NCBI GenBank assembly: GCA_035308365.1
Contig: DATGGU010000035.1
Span: forward strand, 42,932-106,931
Direction of reading: 5' to 3'
Length of the DNA: 64,000 nucleotides
From: PALSA-505 sp035308365
GTDB lineage: Bacteria > Actinomycetota > Actinomycetes > Streptosporangiales > Streptosporangiaceae
Part shown: positions 42,757-52,489 of the stretch, in pieces
Numbering within the stretch: position 1 is the stretch's first letter
Layout: each line of letters starts with the position of its first letter
Notes under the pieces: model-generated
The model's database searches: none
Told to the model about the DNA's origin: nothing
The model's input: only the letters and a program-made list of their open reading frames with translations
Program-made: the position numbers and the translations under genes

Positions 42757-43003
42757 CCGCCCAACTTTAGCCCTGCCGGGTACCGGCGAGCCTGCTTGTA
42801 GTACCCCGCGCGGATGACCATATTTAGGTCTGCACATTTCGCCATTCAGATGGAACCGCCGGTTAAGGCCGTGTACAACTATGCGCCAGGCAGCATCGAG
42901 CTCGGCGCCGCAACCTGGCGCTGGCCCGGTGGACGCGGCCGTGGCGTCACCTGCTGGAAGCGCGGAGTCGGGAGTACCCCTGCTGGCCTCAGGACCGGAA
43001 GCG

Positions 43004-44023
43004 ATGGACCCGCCGGACCGGGGACTGGCCACCGTGGCCGGTCCTGACAAGGCCCGCGTGGGCGTCCGGGCTGGTACGGGGGGGCCGCGGGCTGGCCGGG
43101 AACCGTCCTGGCCCCGGGTGCTGGCCACCACCGTCCACCTGTGGCTGAAGCGGCGGCGGCTGCGGAGCTATCTCGTTGCCGCGGCCGTGCTCGCCGTGGC
43201 GGCCGCCGTGATGAGCTCGGTGCTGGCCCAGGGCGCACCGGACGGGCCGGCCCGCAGTCGTGGGACCGCACGGGCGGCAGGCCCGGCCGCCGTAGCCGCG
43301 GACTGGGTGGCCGGTCAGGTCAGCCACGACGCGAGCGTGGCCTGCGACCCGGCGACGTGTGCGATCCTGCAGCAGCGCGGGTTCCCGGCGAGCAACCTGG
43401 TCGTCCTGCGGGCAGGCACGCTGAACCCGCGGGGGGCCAGCGTGATCGTCGCGACGGCGGGGCTCAGGGACGAACTCGGCAGCCGGCTGGCCGCCTCCTG
43501 CGCACCGGTGCTGCTGGCCAGCTTCGGCGCGGGCAGCGCCCGGACCGAGATCCGGGCCGTCGCCCCGGACGGGCCGGCCGCCTACCTGAGCCAGTTCCGG
43601 GCCGACGCCGCCGCCCGGCAGGCCTTCGGCGCGGAACTGCGGCTCAACCCGGCCGTCCAGGCCAGCCCGCTGGCCCGGCAGCAGCTCTCCGGCGGGCAGG
43701 TCGATGCCCGGCTGATCGCCACCATTGCCGCGATGGCCGCCCTGCACCCGGTACGGCTGGTCTCGTTCGGCGACGCCTCCCCGGGAGCGAGTCCCGGGAT
43801 CCCGCTGCGATCGGCCGTGCTCTACGGCACCGACGGCACCGACGCGACCCTGGACTCGCTGCGGGCCATGCTGCTCGCGCAGCATCCGCTGTACCGGCCG
43901 GCCAGTGTGCAGATTGTGCGGCTGCCCGCCGGAGGCAGCGCGCTGCGCATCGTGTTCGCCGCGCCCAGCCCGCTCGGCCTGCTGGATGCCACTCAGCCAC
44001 TCGTCACAATCACCCCACCGTGA
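43004..44023 (+). CDS. Membrane-anchored extracytoplasmic protein, unknown family
   Basis: This 339-residue protein has a basic cytosolic N-terminus (LWLKRRRLRSY), one transmembrane helix at about residues 55-75 and a large outer domain. The outer domain contains two close Cys (SVACDPATCAILQQ) that could form a disulfide, and a later SCAPVLLASFG. No known enzyme motif was recognised. ATG 43004 is chosen for its GGAAG site; ATG 42881 would extend the N-terminus by 41 residues. It opens a three-gene operon with a DUF4397 protein and a sortase, so it is probably part of a cell-surface assembly. Confidence 0.7.
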   Translation: MDPPDRGLATVAGPDKARVGVRAGTGGPRAGREPSWPRVLATTVHLWLKRRRLRSYLVAAAVLAVAAAVMSSVLAQGAPDGPARSRGTARAAGPAAVAADWVAGQVSHDASVACDPATCAILQQRGFPASNLVVLRAGTLNPRGASVIVATAGLRDELGSRLAASCAPVLLASFGAGSARTEIRAVAPDGPAAYLSQFRADAAARQAFGAELRLNPAVQASPLARQQLSGGQVDARLIATIAAMAALHPVRLVSFGDASPGASPGIPLRSAVLYGTDGTDATLDSLRAMLLAQHPLYRPASVQIVRLPAGGSALRIVFAAPSPLGLLDATQPLVTITPP

Positions 44024-44034
44024 GAAGAGGGACC

Positions 44035-44880
44035 ATGATCCACCCGGTACGGGCAGCCCGGCTGCTCGCCGCGTGCGCGATGGCGCTTGGCCTGCTGGCG
44101 GTACGCCCACCGGCCGCCACCGCATCGCCTGCCGGTTCCGCCACCGGGTGGCTGCGCCTGGCGAACCTGTCACCGGGCACGCCAACCTTCGACATCTACC
44201 TGTACCCGGTCGGGAACATGCGGGCCACACTGGTGCTCAGGGATATCAGTTACGGCATGGTCTCGGGGTACCAGACCGTCCCGGCCGGGGGTTACACGGT
44301 CGCGATGCGGAGGGCCGGCCAGCCGGCCGGTTCCTCCCCCGTGCTGTCCAGCACGATCTCGGTGGGAACCGGGCACGCCTACACGATCGCCAGCATGGGC
44401 CCCTCGGCCGCTCCCCGGCTCGACCTGCTCGACGACATGCTGACGACGCCCAAGGGCAAGGCCCTGGTCCGTGTCATCCAGGCGTCCTTGCACCAGAGCC
44501 GGGTGACGGTGACCGAGGGCGGCCACGTGCTCGTGCGCGACCTCGCGTTCGGCAGCGCGACCTCCTACGCGGCCGTCCCACCCGGCACCTGGAAGCTGCG
44601 GGCCACCGGCCAGAGCATGACCGCGGCCAGCCAGAAGTCGCTGATGGCAGGCACCAGCTACACGGTCGTCGTGCTGGACGCGGCCAGGCACCTGGAGTTC
44701 GTCTGCCTGATGGACGGGGCCGGCAGCAGGGCCGACCCGGCGGGCGGCGCCGCCATGGGCTTCGGCGGCACCGCTCCTCGTGTTCCCTCACCGCTGCCCT
44801 GGCTGGCCGGCCTGGCCGCCGGTCTTCTCGTCGCGGCCGGCGGAGCCCTCTGGCTCCGCCGCACCCGCCCCGCAGCCTGA
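44035..44880 (+). CDS. Exported DUF4397-domain protein
   Basis: This 281-residue protein has a signal peptide (AARLLAACAMALGLLAVRPPA, cleavage likely after ATAS), two DUF4397-like beta-sandwich repeats (WLRLANLSPGTPTFDIYL and VRVIQASLHQSRVTV), and a C-terminal membrane helix followed by RRTRPAA. DUF4397 proteins are surface proteins of Gram-positive bacteria, often beside class F sortases. A canonical LPxTG is absent before the C-terminal helix, so sortase attachment is uncertain. A GAAGAGGG site precedes the ATG. The sortase gene follows after one base. Confidence 0.85.
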   Translation: MIHPVRAARLLAACAMALGLLAVRPPAATASPAGSATGWLRLANLSPGTPTFDIYLYPVGNMRATLVLRDISYGMVSGYQTVPAGGYTVAMRRAGQPAGSSPVLSSTISVGTGHAYTIASMGPSAAPRLDLLDDMLTTPKGKALVRVIQASLHQSRVTVTEGGHVLVRDLAFGSATSYAAVPPGTWKLRATGQSMTAASQKSLMAGTSYTVVVLDAARHLEFVCLMDGAGSRADPAGGAAMGFGGTAPRVPSPLPWLAGLAAGLLVAAGGALWLRRTRPAA

Positions 44881-44881
44881 C

Positions 44882-45715
44882 ATGAACCCGGCCCGCCTCG
44901 AACTGCACCACGAACCGCCATACCTGCCTGATGCGGACCCTCCGGTCCGCGTCCGGGTCCCCGGCCTGGCCCTGCGGGTCCGGCTGCCCGGCCGCAAGCT
45001 CCAGCACCGCCTCGCCGCCGCCCTGCTGGCCATCGGCCTGGGCGCCACCGCGGCCACCGCCGCCGGCCTGGTCTCCACCCGGCACGACCGGTACGTCCTG
45101 GCCGCCGCCGCGTCCGCACCGCCGCGCGTACCCGTTCCCCGCGGCTCCTGGGCAGCCTCTCCGCCGCCGCAGACTCCGGCCCGTCCCGTTCCGGCACCGG
45201 TCTCGCTCACCATCCCGGCGATCGGCGTGCACGCCAGGCTGATCCGGCTCAAGCTGACCCGCTCCGGCGCGCTGCAGGCGCCCCGCTCCACGACGGTGGC
45301 CGGCTGGTACACCGGCAGCCCGCCCCCCGGCGCGACCGGTTCCTCGGTGATCGGCGGCCATGTCGACTCCCACACCGGCCCCGGCATCTTCTTCCGCCTG
45401 CACCTGCTGCACCAGGGCGACCGGATCTACGTGCGGCAGGCCGACGGCAGGCTGGCGGTGTTCCGGGTCACCTCGGTGCACCGCTACCCGAAGGCTCACT
45501 TCCCCACGTCACAGGTGTACGGCCCGGTGCCGACACCGCAACTGCGGCTGATCACCTGCGGCGGCATCTTCGACCCGGCCCGCGGCTCATACCTCAGCAA
45601 CATCGTCGTCTACGCCACGCTGATCGTGCCCGCGGCCAACCAGCCCCTGCACCAGGCTGAAGCGCACCCGCTCCTGTTCCAGGCGGACCGACGGGCCCAG
45701 CTCGTTCGCGGCTAG
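44882..45715 (+). CDS. Class F sortase
   Basis: This 277-residue transpeptidase has a membrane helix at about residues 42-62, a Pro-rich linker and a sortase domain. The catalytic residues are His160 (IGGHVDS), Cys226 (LITCGG) and the following Arg (DPARGSYLSN). Class F enzymes anchor surface proteins in actinobacteria. The last 43 residues are encoded on DNA that is also the 3' end of jetD on the other strand. Sortase domains normally end soon after the NIVVYA strand seen here, so this tail is likely an acquired extension. Confidence 0.92.
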   Translation: MNPARLELHHEPPYLPDADPPVRVRVPGLALRVRLPGRKLQHRLAAALLAIGLGATAATAAGLVSTRHDRYVLAAAASAPPRVPVPRGSWAASPPPQTPARPVPAPVSLTIPAIGVHARLIRLKLTRSGALQAPRSTTVAGWYTGSPPPGATGSSVIGGHVDSHTGPGIFFRLHLLHQGDRIYVRQADGRLAVFRVTSVHRYPKAHFPTSQVYGPVPTPQLRLITCGGIFDPARGSYLSNIVVYATLIVPAANQPLHQAEAHPLLFQADRRAQLVRG

Positions 45716-46807
45716 GTCACGGCACAGAGCGGCCTCGTCTGGGGTGAGGTGCTCCAGCTCCGGGGTGGCCGGGACGGGCTCGGTCACCCACTGGGTCCGG
45801 TGCGCGAGCAGGGTGGCGCGATCCATCAGCATGGAGCGGGTGTGCGGGAAGCGGCGGCGCAGCCGGGCCAGGATCGCGAAGCCGTGGGTGTCAATGTCAC
45901 CCCAGTAGACCAGCTCACGCTCGGCCAGCCAGCCGAGGCTTTCGAGGACCGAGACCGCGTAGCCGCCGCCGAGGATCACGATCGCGCCGGCGGCCGGCGG
46001 GAACGCCAGGTAGGTGATCTCGTTCTCCACCACATAGACGGTCGTGGCGTCCGGCGGCGCCGCCGCCAGCTCCGCCGCCCGCACCGTGTACTCGGTGAAC
46101 CCAGCCGTGCTGCCCGGCGTGAGGTGCCTGAACCGCACGTAGCTGGGCTTGGCGCGGAAACGGTACCTGGCCGCGAAGTCGGCCCTGGGCACGGTGGCGT
46201 CGATCCGGTCCGGCGGGAGCTGCAGGTCCAGCAGGTCGGTGAGGATCGCCCGGTGCTGCTCGATGAACTTGGTGTCCACCCCGGGCACGTCGATCTGCCG
46301 GATGTAAGTCCCGGCGCTGGGGTGATCGGCTATCCACGCGACCGTGGCCAGAATCCTGTCCCAGTCGGCGGCCAGTGACAGCACCCGCATCGGGTGCGCC
46401 ATGACCCAGTCGGTCAGCACGGGCGCCACGTCCTTCGCGCGGTCCATGGCCGCACCGAAGGCGGCCACGTCCCGGTCGGCACCGAGCAGCTTCCAGAGCT
46501 GGGAGTAACCGTCGATCCAGGCCCGGCACGGGATCGAGTTGGCGCCGATGAGCCGGCCACCGACCCGCTTGCGCTCGACCCTGGCCAGCTTGCCGTCCAC
46601 CCGGTCCCATGCCTGCACCCAGGCCTGCGCATCGCCGAAGCAGGTGGCCAGGTCGGCGGCGCCCGGCCCTCGGATGCCGACGCTCAGCGGCTGCCAGGGC
46701 TGGCCGCTGGCGAACATGCTGAGAAAGATGCCACTCTCCCAGCGTTTACGCACAGTCCGCACCAGATCGGCCGGGGTGGTCCAGGCCGGGCGCCGGTCCG
46801 TGCCCAT
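45587..46807 (-). CDS. jetD: Wadjet nuclease subunit JetD
   Basis: This 406-residue protein has an N-terminal DUF3322-type arm and a C-terminal TOPRIM (DUF2220) nuclease domain. The metal-binding acidic residues are in YVVENEITYLAF and YWGDIDTHGF. In Wadjet, the JetABC motor extrudes circular plasmid DNA and JetD cuts it. The gene starts 1 bp after jetC ends. Its 3' end overlaps the sortase gene by 129 bp. The family C-terminal block (GPSVRLEQERVRF) is followed by about 20 extra residues inside the overlap. Confidence 0.93.
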   Translation of the reverse strand: MGTDRRPAWTTPADLVRTVRKRWESGIFLSMFASGQPWQPLSVGIRGPGAADLATCFGDAQAWVQAWDRVDGKLARVERKRVGGRLIGANSIPCRAWIDGYSQLWKLLGADRDVAAFGAAMDRAKDVAPVLTDWVMAHPMRVLSLAADWDRILATVAWIADHPSAGTYIRQIDVPGVDTKFIEQHRAILTDLLDLQLPPDRIDATVPRADFAARYRFRAKPSYVRFRHLTPGSTAGFTEYTVRAAELAAAPPDATTVYVVENEITYLAFPPAAGAIVILGGGYAVSVLESLGWLAERELVYWGDIDTHGFAILARLRRRFPHTRSMLMDRATLLAHRTQWVTEPVPATPELEHLTPDEAALCRDLAANELGPSVRLEQERVRFSLVQGLVGRGHDQRGVDDDVAEV

Positions 46808-46808
46808 C

Positions 46809-49800
46809 TCAGTTCCGGGTCGCCAGAACGGCGAGGTTGTGGCTGAGCTGGCGCTGCCGGTACTCCTCGATGGTCAGGGTCTGCAGCCGGGAGTAGTTGC
46901 TGTCCGGGTTGTCGACGAACCCCACGGCGGCCACGTAAGGCTCGATGACGTGGATCTTCTGCAGCGGGGTGACGATGAGCAACTGCAGGCCGAGGCGGCG
47001 GAACAGCTCCAGCGCGAACCTGGTGGACTCGTCCGACCCCCGGCCGAACGCCTCGTCGATGACGACGAACCGGAACGTCTTGGACCGCGTCGCGCCCCAC
47101 TCCAGCTTGAACTGGTAGGCCAGGGACGCGGCCAGGATCGTGTAGGCGAGCTTCTCCTTCTGGCCACCGGATTTCCCGCCGGAGTCGGTGTAGTTCTCGT
47201 ATTCGGTGTTGTCCTCACGCCAGCGCTCGGACGCGGAGAAGATGAACCAGTTCCGCACGTCGGTGACCCGGCGGGTCCAGGCCCGGTCGGCCTCGGTCTG
47301 CCCCTCCCGGCCCTTGAACCGCTCGATGACCCTGGCCACCTGGCCGAATTTCTGCTCGGAATACTGGTCGGAGACCTCGCCACTGAGCGAGTCGTCGGTG
47401 CACTCGCGAAGCTCGGTGATGAAGTCGCGGATCTCGGTGTTCGGCGTCGGCTGCGTCTCCAGCCGGATGTAGCGGTTCGGGTTGTAGTCGACGCCGATCA
47501 GCGACTCGTTGATGGTGGCGACCCGCTCCCTGATCAGCTCCCGCTGCTTGCCGAGCTGGGAGTGGAAAGTGGCGATGTCGCGGATCGTGTTGGTGTTCAG
47601 GTAGGTCTTGAACTGGGCCTGGAACCGGGGCAGGTCGTCGCGGACCAGCCGGTTGTGCAGCTCGCGGTAGCCGGAGGCCGATTGCACCGAGTCGTCGAAC
47701 TCGGCGGTCTCGACCGGGTAGGCCTTGCGGAAATCCCCCATCCTGGACACGATCCTGTTGCCCAGCGAGGTCAGCCTGGAGTTCAGCTTGTCGATCGCGG
47801 CGTTGAGGTTGTCCCTGGCCGCGGCCTCGCAGCGGTCACAGCGGCCCGGGGAGTCCTGCGGGAGCGCGGCGAGCGGAGGTTCGGCCAGCCGGGCGGCGAT
47901 GGCGGCGAAGTGTGCCTTGGCCGGGTCGCAGCCGGGCTCGGCCAGCACCGACTCCGCCTCTTCCAGGATGCGGTAGGCGGTCTCGATCTCGTTGCCGAGG
48001 CTGCCGACCTTGGCGGTGAGCTTCTCCTGTTCGGCCTCGGCGGTTTCGGTTTCCCGCTGGACCCGCTCGATCTCCCGGGTGAGGCGTTCCAGCTCCTGGG
48101 AAGCCCGCTCCAGCGTCCGCTTCTCCGCGGTCAGGCTCTCGATCTTGTTGACCAGGCTCTGCCAGTCGATCTCGGTGAACTCGGTTGTCTCGGCGAGCCT
48201 GGCGAGCGCCTTCCCCCGGCTGATGGCCGCCGCCAGCCCGCCGGCGCATTTCTTCTGCTCGTCGTCGAGAAGATTCTGCCGGCGCTGGAGCCCGGCGGCC
48301 TCGGTCAGCAGGGCTTCGATCTTCCGTTCGTTGGTCCAGCCGAGTACGTAGTTGCTGCGGTCGTCGATGCGGGTGGTGTCGTTCTTCTCGTGCCTGCCGC
48401 CGCTTCCCTTGATCTGCCCGGCCTTGGTGATCGCCTGCGCCGCGCGGCGGAACTCGGCCATCGACCCGACGCATTCATAGCCCGCCCGGCGGCCCAGTTC
48501 GCGTTCCAGCCACGGGTAGAACGGGCTGTCCTTGATCTCCAGCTTGGCCGACAGGAGGTTGCCCTGGATCTGCGGGCCCGGGGTGACCGAGGTGCCGACC
48601 GGAACCCGGTAGTACACCAGCCTGGTGCCCAGATGGTGGTCGTTGATCCAGTCCGACACGGCAGGGTACTGCCCGTCGGGCACGAGGATGGACAGCGCGA
48701 AGCCGCGCAGCAGCCGTTCCGCGGCGCCCTCCCATTCGGCCGCCTCGGGGCGCACCTGGATCAGCTCACCGGCGAACGGCAGATCCGGCTCGTCCAGGCC
48801 GAGCTCCTGGCACAGCCAGCGCCGCAGGTCCAGGCTGCGTTTGGGGATGCTGGTCTTGCGGGATTGCAGGCTGCGCAGCTCGGCGTTGAGTTCGGCGGCC
48901 TTTTCCCGCAGTGACTTCGCCTCGCTGGCGGCCTCGGTGAGCCCGTTCTGGCAGTCCGCCTGTTCCCGGTTCACCTCGTCCGCTGCCGCGGCGATCTGGC
49001 CCTGCCGGGCGGTGAACTGCCCGGCCGTCCGCACGGGATCCATTCCGGCCTCGGTCAGCAGGGCACCGAACCGCGCCGCCTTCTCCTGCCGGGTATCGCG
49101 GGCCGCGGCGGTCTCGCCGAGCTGACGCTCGATCTCGCTGAGCCGGTTGCCGCCATGGCCGGCCCGTTCCAGGGTGAGCCTCTTCTCCGTCCCGCGCAGT
49201 TCGGCAACCGACGCCTTCAGCCGCTTCAGCTCGTGCTCGCGGCCTGCCTTGGCCTGCTCCAGATCACCGATCTGCCGTTCGAGCAGGGTGGCCTTGCGCT
49301 CGGCGAAGAAGTACCGCAGGGCGGACCGCTGGCCGGCCAGGGCACGGACGCTCGCGGTGGCCTTGTCGTGCGCGTCGCAGTCGGCGAGCAGCGGGGTGAG
49401 CAGTTCGAGCTGAGCCTGGGCCCGGCGAACCGCGTCGTGCGCCTTGGTCAGGTCCTCGAAGTGGTCCACCAGCTTCTTGGTCCAGGACTCGGCGTCGAAG
49501 GGTTCGAGCATGTGGTTGCGGACGAAGTCGTTGAGGTTGCCGACCGACTTCATCGACACCGTCTGGTGGAACAGGTCCATGGCCTGCTCCGACTCGATGC
49601 CCAGGCGGCGGCGGAAGTCCTTGCCGTAGTCGGGGAAGTGGTCGTGGATGCGGGCGCCGGCGGCACGCAGCTTCTTCTTGAGCGTCATGATGTCGGTGCC
49701 GAAGTCCGCGAAGTCGCCGGGGATGGACAGGGCCCGGTCGGCGACCACGTAGAACCGGTCCGGCTGGCCGGTATTGCCGTCCCGCAGCCAGAACACCTGG

Positions 49801-50219
49801 GCCAGGGTGACGGTCAGGTCGTAGCCACGGTTGGCGAAGACGCCGAGGATCACCGAATAGGTGCCCGGGCCGCGCAGCGCCACCGGACGGGATGAGCCGG
49901 TGACCTCGCTGCGCTCGGACTTGTAGTAGCCCAGCACGTAGGAACGCAGGCTGCGTTCCCTGGTCTCGGCCCCCGCCGCCTTGTTGTAGGAGATCCGGTT
50001 GGCCGGCAGCAGCAGCGTGGTGATGGCGTCCACGATGGTGGACTTGCCGGAGCCGATGTCGCCGGTCAGCAGGCCGTTGCGGCCGCCGGCCGCGAACGTC
50101 CACACCCGCCCGTCGAACGTGCCCCAGTTGTAGATCTCCAGCCGGTCGAGCCGGAACCCGTTGCGGTGAGCGGCAGCCGCATCGTGCAGCTCGGTCACCG
50201 GGAACATGGCCTCAGTCAT
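46809..50219 (-). CDS. jetC: Wadjet SMC-like ATPase JetC
   Basis: This 1,136-residue MukB/SMC-like protein has Walker [10 protein letters not shown] at residues 53-61, a long central coiled coil with a hinge around the middle, the signature [14 protein letters not shown] and Walker [14 protein letters not shown] near the C-terminus. A CDRC motif near residue 800 may bind a metal. ATP-driven loop extrusion by JetABC measures the topology of closed DNA circles. Its 5' end overlaps jetB by 8 bp. The start MTEAMFP matches a reading frame with no better upstream choice. Confidence 0.95.
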   Translation of the reverse strand: MTEAMFPVTELHDAAAAHRNGFRLDRLEIYNWGTFDGRVWTFAAGGRNGLLTGDIGSGKSTIVDAITTLLLPANRISYNKAAGAETRERSLRSYVLGYYKSERSEVTGSSRPVALRGPGTYSVILGVFANRGYDLTVTLAQVFWLRDGNTGQPDRFYVVADRALSIPGDFADFGTDIMTLKKKLRAAGARIHDHFPDYGKDFRRRLGIESEQAMDLFHQTVSMKSVGNLNDFVRNHMLEPFDAESWTKKLVDHFEDLTKAHDAVRRAQAQLELLTPLLADCDAHDKATASVRALAGQRSALRYFFAERKATLLERQIGDLEQAKAGREHELKRLKASVAELRGTEKRLTLERAGHGGNRLSEIERQLGETAAARDTRQEKAARFGALLTEAGMDPVRTAGQFTARQGQIAAAADEVNREQADCQNGLTEAASEAKSLREKAAELNAELRSLQSRKTSIPKRSLDLRRWLCQELGLDEPDLPFAGELIQVRPEAAEWEGAAERLLRGFALSILVPDGQYPAVSDWINDHHLGTRLVYYRVPVGTSVTPGPQIQGNLLSAKLEIKDSPFYPWLERELGRRAGYECVGSMAEFRRAAQAITKAGQIKGSGGRHEKNDTTRIDDRSNYVLGWTNERKIEALLTEAAGLQRRQNLLDDEQKKCAGGLAAAISRGKALARLAETTEFTEIDWQSLVNKIESLTAEKRTLERASQELERLTREIERVQRETETAEAEQEKLTAKVGSLGNEIETAYRILEEAESVLAEPGCDPAKAHFAAIAARLAEPPLAALPQDSPGRCDRCEAAARDNLNAAIDKLNSRLTSLGNRIVSRMGDFRKAYPVETAEFDDSVQSASGYRELHNRLVRDDLPRFQAQFKTYLNTNTIRDIATFHSQLGKQRELIRERVATINESLIGVDYNPNRYIRLETQPTPNTEIRDFITELRECTDDSLSGEVSDQYSEQKFGQVARVIERFKGREGQTEADRAWTRRVTDVRNWFIFSASERWREDNTEYENYTDSGGKSGGQKEKLAYTILAASLAYQFKLEWGATRSKTFRFVVIDEAFGRGSDESTRFALELFRRLGLQLLIVTPLQKIHVIEPYVAAVGFVDNPDSNYSRLQTLTIEEYRQRQLSHNLAVLATRN

Positions 50220-50862
50220 GCTCGGCCCCCAGAGATTCCCCGGTGCCCGGATCGCTCCCCTGCAACTGGGCCGCGTACCCGGCCAGCCGCTGGTCGAAGT
50301 CGGCCAGCCATTGACCGTCCACGAACGCCTTCAGGATGCGCCGCACCTCGAACAGGGAATCCTGCCCCCGTACCTGGCGCAGGAACCCGAGCTCGACGGT
50401 CTTCGCTATGTAGGAGTCGATCTGATCGGCCAGCCGGGCCTCGTTGCTGCTGGCCGGCATGAACAGCCGGACCATCTCGGCGATCTGGTCCCTGGTGAGC
50501 ATCAGCCGGGTGTCGGTGCCGCTGGCGTCGAACTCGGCCAGCTTCTTGCGCAGCAGGGCGAGCAGCAGGCTTACGTGGAAGGACAGCGAGCGGCGGGCGA
50601 TGAGCCGTGGCGGCGCGGGCCGGTCGCCGTCCGCGTTGTCCTCATCGGGCCGCGAGCGCAGGAAGGCGTAGCCCTCGGCCTCGTCGATGATCACGGTCAG
50701 CCCGATGACCGCGACATAGTCCCGCACCTGGGCCTGGAGCTGAAGCAGGTCACGCCAGGCCCGCTCATGGGAATCCCGGTAGACGGCACCCTTCATCAGC
50801 TGCGTGACAGCCAGCGGCAGGTCAGGCTCGGCTGCGGCCGTCGCAGCGGACCAATCACTCAC
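50212..50862 (-). CDS. jetB: Wadjet subunit JetB (DUF4194)
   Basis: This 216-residue protein matches the DUF4194 (MukE-like) family: [20 protein letters not shown], then [21 protein letters not shown] and a C-terminal winged-helix part ([12 protein letters not shown]). It bridges JetA and JetC in the Wadjet complex. The ATG overlaps the stop of jetA (ATGA), and the 3' end overlaps jetC by 8 bp, so the complex is made by coupled translation. Confidence 0.93.
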   Translation of the reverse strand: MSDWSAATAAAEPDLPLAVTQLMKGAVYRDSHERAWRDLLQLQAQVRDYVAVIGLTVIIDEAEGYAFLRSRPDEDNADGDRPAPPRLIARRSLSFHVSLLLALLRKKLAEFDASGTDTRLMLTRDQIAEMVRLFMPASSNEARLADQIDSYIAKTVELGFLRQVRGQDSLFEVRRILKAFVDGQWLADFDQRLAGYAAQLQGSDPGTGESLGAEHD

Positions 50863-52328
50863 AACCTGCTCCGTATGGGAGTTTCGGCATCACTGACCCG
50901 GGCGAACGTAACCCCCGGCATGTCAACGGACCTCAGCCGGCCATCCTCGTCCTGCCAGCACACCTGCTGCCTGGCCGCCTCGTCGAAGACGACGTGGAAG
51001 GCGGGATCGGACAGCGACAGGTAGGTGACCAGCTCGGCCAGGCCCTGTTCGAGTGGCTGCTCGCCGATCAGCTCGGCCAGCCCGGCCTGCGGGCGGCCCT
51101 GCAGCGCGCGGCGGACGGCCAGGGACAGCCGGGCCGGGTCGACATACACCTGATCGAACAGCGCGGGCGCGTCGAAGCCGTCCTCGCCGGCCGTGACCGA
51201 CGTGCTGTCGATCGCCGCCTTGGCCACCGGGGCGTACAGCGGCCGCTCCATCGGCAGCGCGATCGTGGGAGAGGTGCCGTCGATGGCCATGCCGAGGCGG
51301 CTGACGCCGGGATCCTCGCGCAGCCTGAGCGCGCTGGCCTCGATGCTGCGCAGGATGTCGGTGACCCGGCGGTTCTCCAGCCACACCTGGTCGTCGAGGA
51401 AACGCCGGAGCTGCTCGGACAGCAGCCGCACCGTCGCCTGGGTCCGCTCACAAGCCTCCAGCCAGTCATAGTGGACGTGGCGCATCCTTGGATCCGGCTC
51501 GCCGAGCGCCGCGATCTGCTGGACCTTGCCGATCAGCTCGGTAAGCTCCTCCTGCCTGGCATGCGACAGCAGGAAGTCGTAGAACGCGCGGAAACTCTTA
51601 CCCTGGTCGGAGTCGGCGATCATCTCCCGGCTGCCCAGAATGTCGTCGAGCAGCTCACCCTTGGACCCGGTCCAGCCGGCGATCCGCTCGCGCAGCTCAC
51701 GGTCCAGATTGCGGAAGTTGGCCTCCACCTCGCGAAAATCCGACAGCAGCTCGCGCGCGGTGGCGGCAAACTGCTGGTACCTGTCCCGCTGCGCCGCCGC
51801 GTCGAGCAACTCGATCTGCCCGGCCTCGACCCGCGCGATCTCCGCGTCGATCTCATCACGGCGCCGGTGCAGCTCGGCCAGCCGGGCCTGCGGATCGGTC
51901 TCCGCCCCGAACACCATCTGCCTGAGCAAGCTGAAGATCGTGTACAACCGCGACTCGGTCCCCACGAACGACCGGGTCCGCAGGCTCTTCACCCAGGACA
52001 GCGCCTTCTCCACGGCAGGCGTGGCGTCAAAGTGCGGCTCGTCCGAACCCTGCGGATAATATTTACGAAGCCATCCGGCGTCCGGCGCAGCCCAATCGTC
52101 CAGGTAGGACTTGGCCTGCCGCGGAAACGTACCGTGCCCTAGCACCTCGTTCAGCGCGTACAGCTCGTCGTCGAGCCGGCTGACCAGGTCCGGACCGGAG
52201 ATCGACCGGATGTTGCCGTCGACGAACACCTTCTCGAAAAAGCTCAGCATCAACGGCGCATTGTCCGCGCGCAGCAGCCGCCAGGCCGGGCTGTGCTTAC
52301 GCAGCGAGCTGATCTCCTCGAAGTCCAC
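50859..52328 (-). CDS. jetA: Wadjet kleisin-like subunit JetA (DUF3375)
   Basis: This 489-residue protein matches DUF3375 (MukF-like). The N-terminus ([20 protein letters not shown]) and the middle coiled coil ([20 protein letters not shown]) are typical. The C-terminal winged-helix region ends with [15 protein letters not shown]. It closes the SMC ring of the anti-plasmid Wadjet complex. The start is GTG with an AGGCGAG-like site. It is the first gene of the jetABCD operon. The 161-bp gap to the radical SAM gene should hold the promoter, but no elements are obvious. Confidence 0.94.
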   Translation of the reverse strand: MDFEEISSLRKHSPAWRLLRADNAPLMLSFFEKVFVDGNIRSISGPDLVSRLDDELYALNEVLGHGTFPRQAKSYLDDWAAPDAGWLRKYYPQGSDEPHFDATPAVEKALSWVKSLRTRSFVGTESRLYTIFSLLRQMVFGAETDPQARLAELHRRRDEIDAEIARVEAGQIELLDAAAQRDRYQQFAATARELLSDFREVEANFRNLDRELRERIAGWTGSKGELLDDILGSREMIADSDQGKSFRAFYDFLLSHARQEELTELIGKVQQIAALGEPDPRMRHVHYDWLEACERTQATVRLLSEQLRRFLDDQVWLENRRVTDILRSIEASALRLREDPGVSRLGMAIDGTSPTIALPMERPLYAPVAKAAIDSTSVTAGEDGFDAPALFDQVYVDPARLSLAVRRALQGRPQAGLAELIGEQPLEQGLAELVTYLSLSDPAFHVVFDEAARQQVCWQDEDGRLRSVDMPGVTFARVSDAETPIRSRL

Positions 52329-52489
52329 CCGTCTCGCCTGCCACCCTCACCGATCGCCGGGAATCACTGACTCCTGCGCCATGCTAGGGGCGGGGTATGA
52401 CAGTAATCGCGGACACGTGCAAACCCGGCCACGACCCGTACGGCGGCATGCGCCGCCGGCCGCCTGGCGTTCGGCCCGATCGGCCACGG

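Noticed and set aside
45716..46378. Plus-strand frames downstream of the sortase gene
   Set aside because: They are shadows of jetD, which has clear TOPRIM residues.
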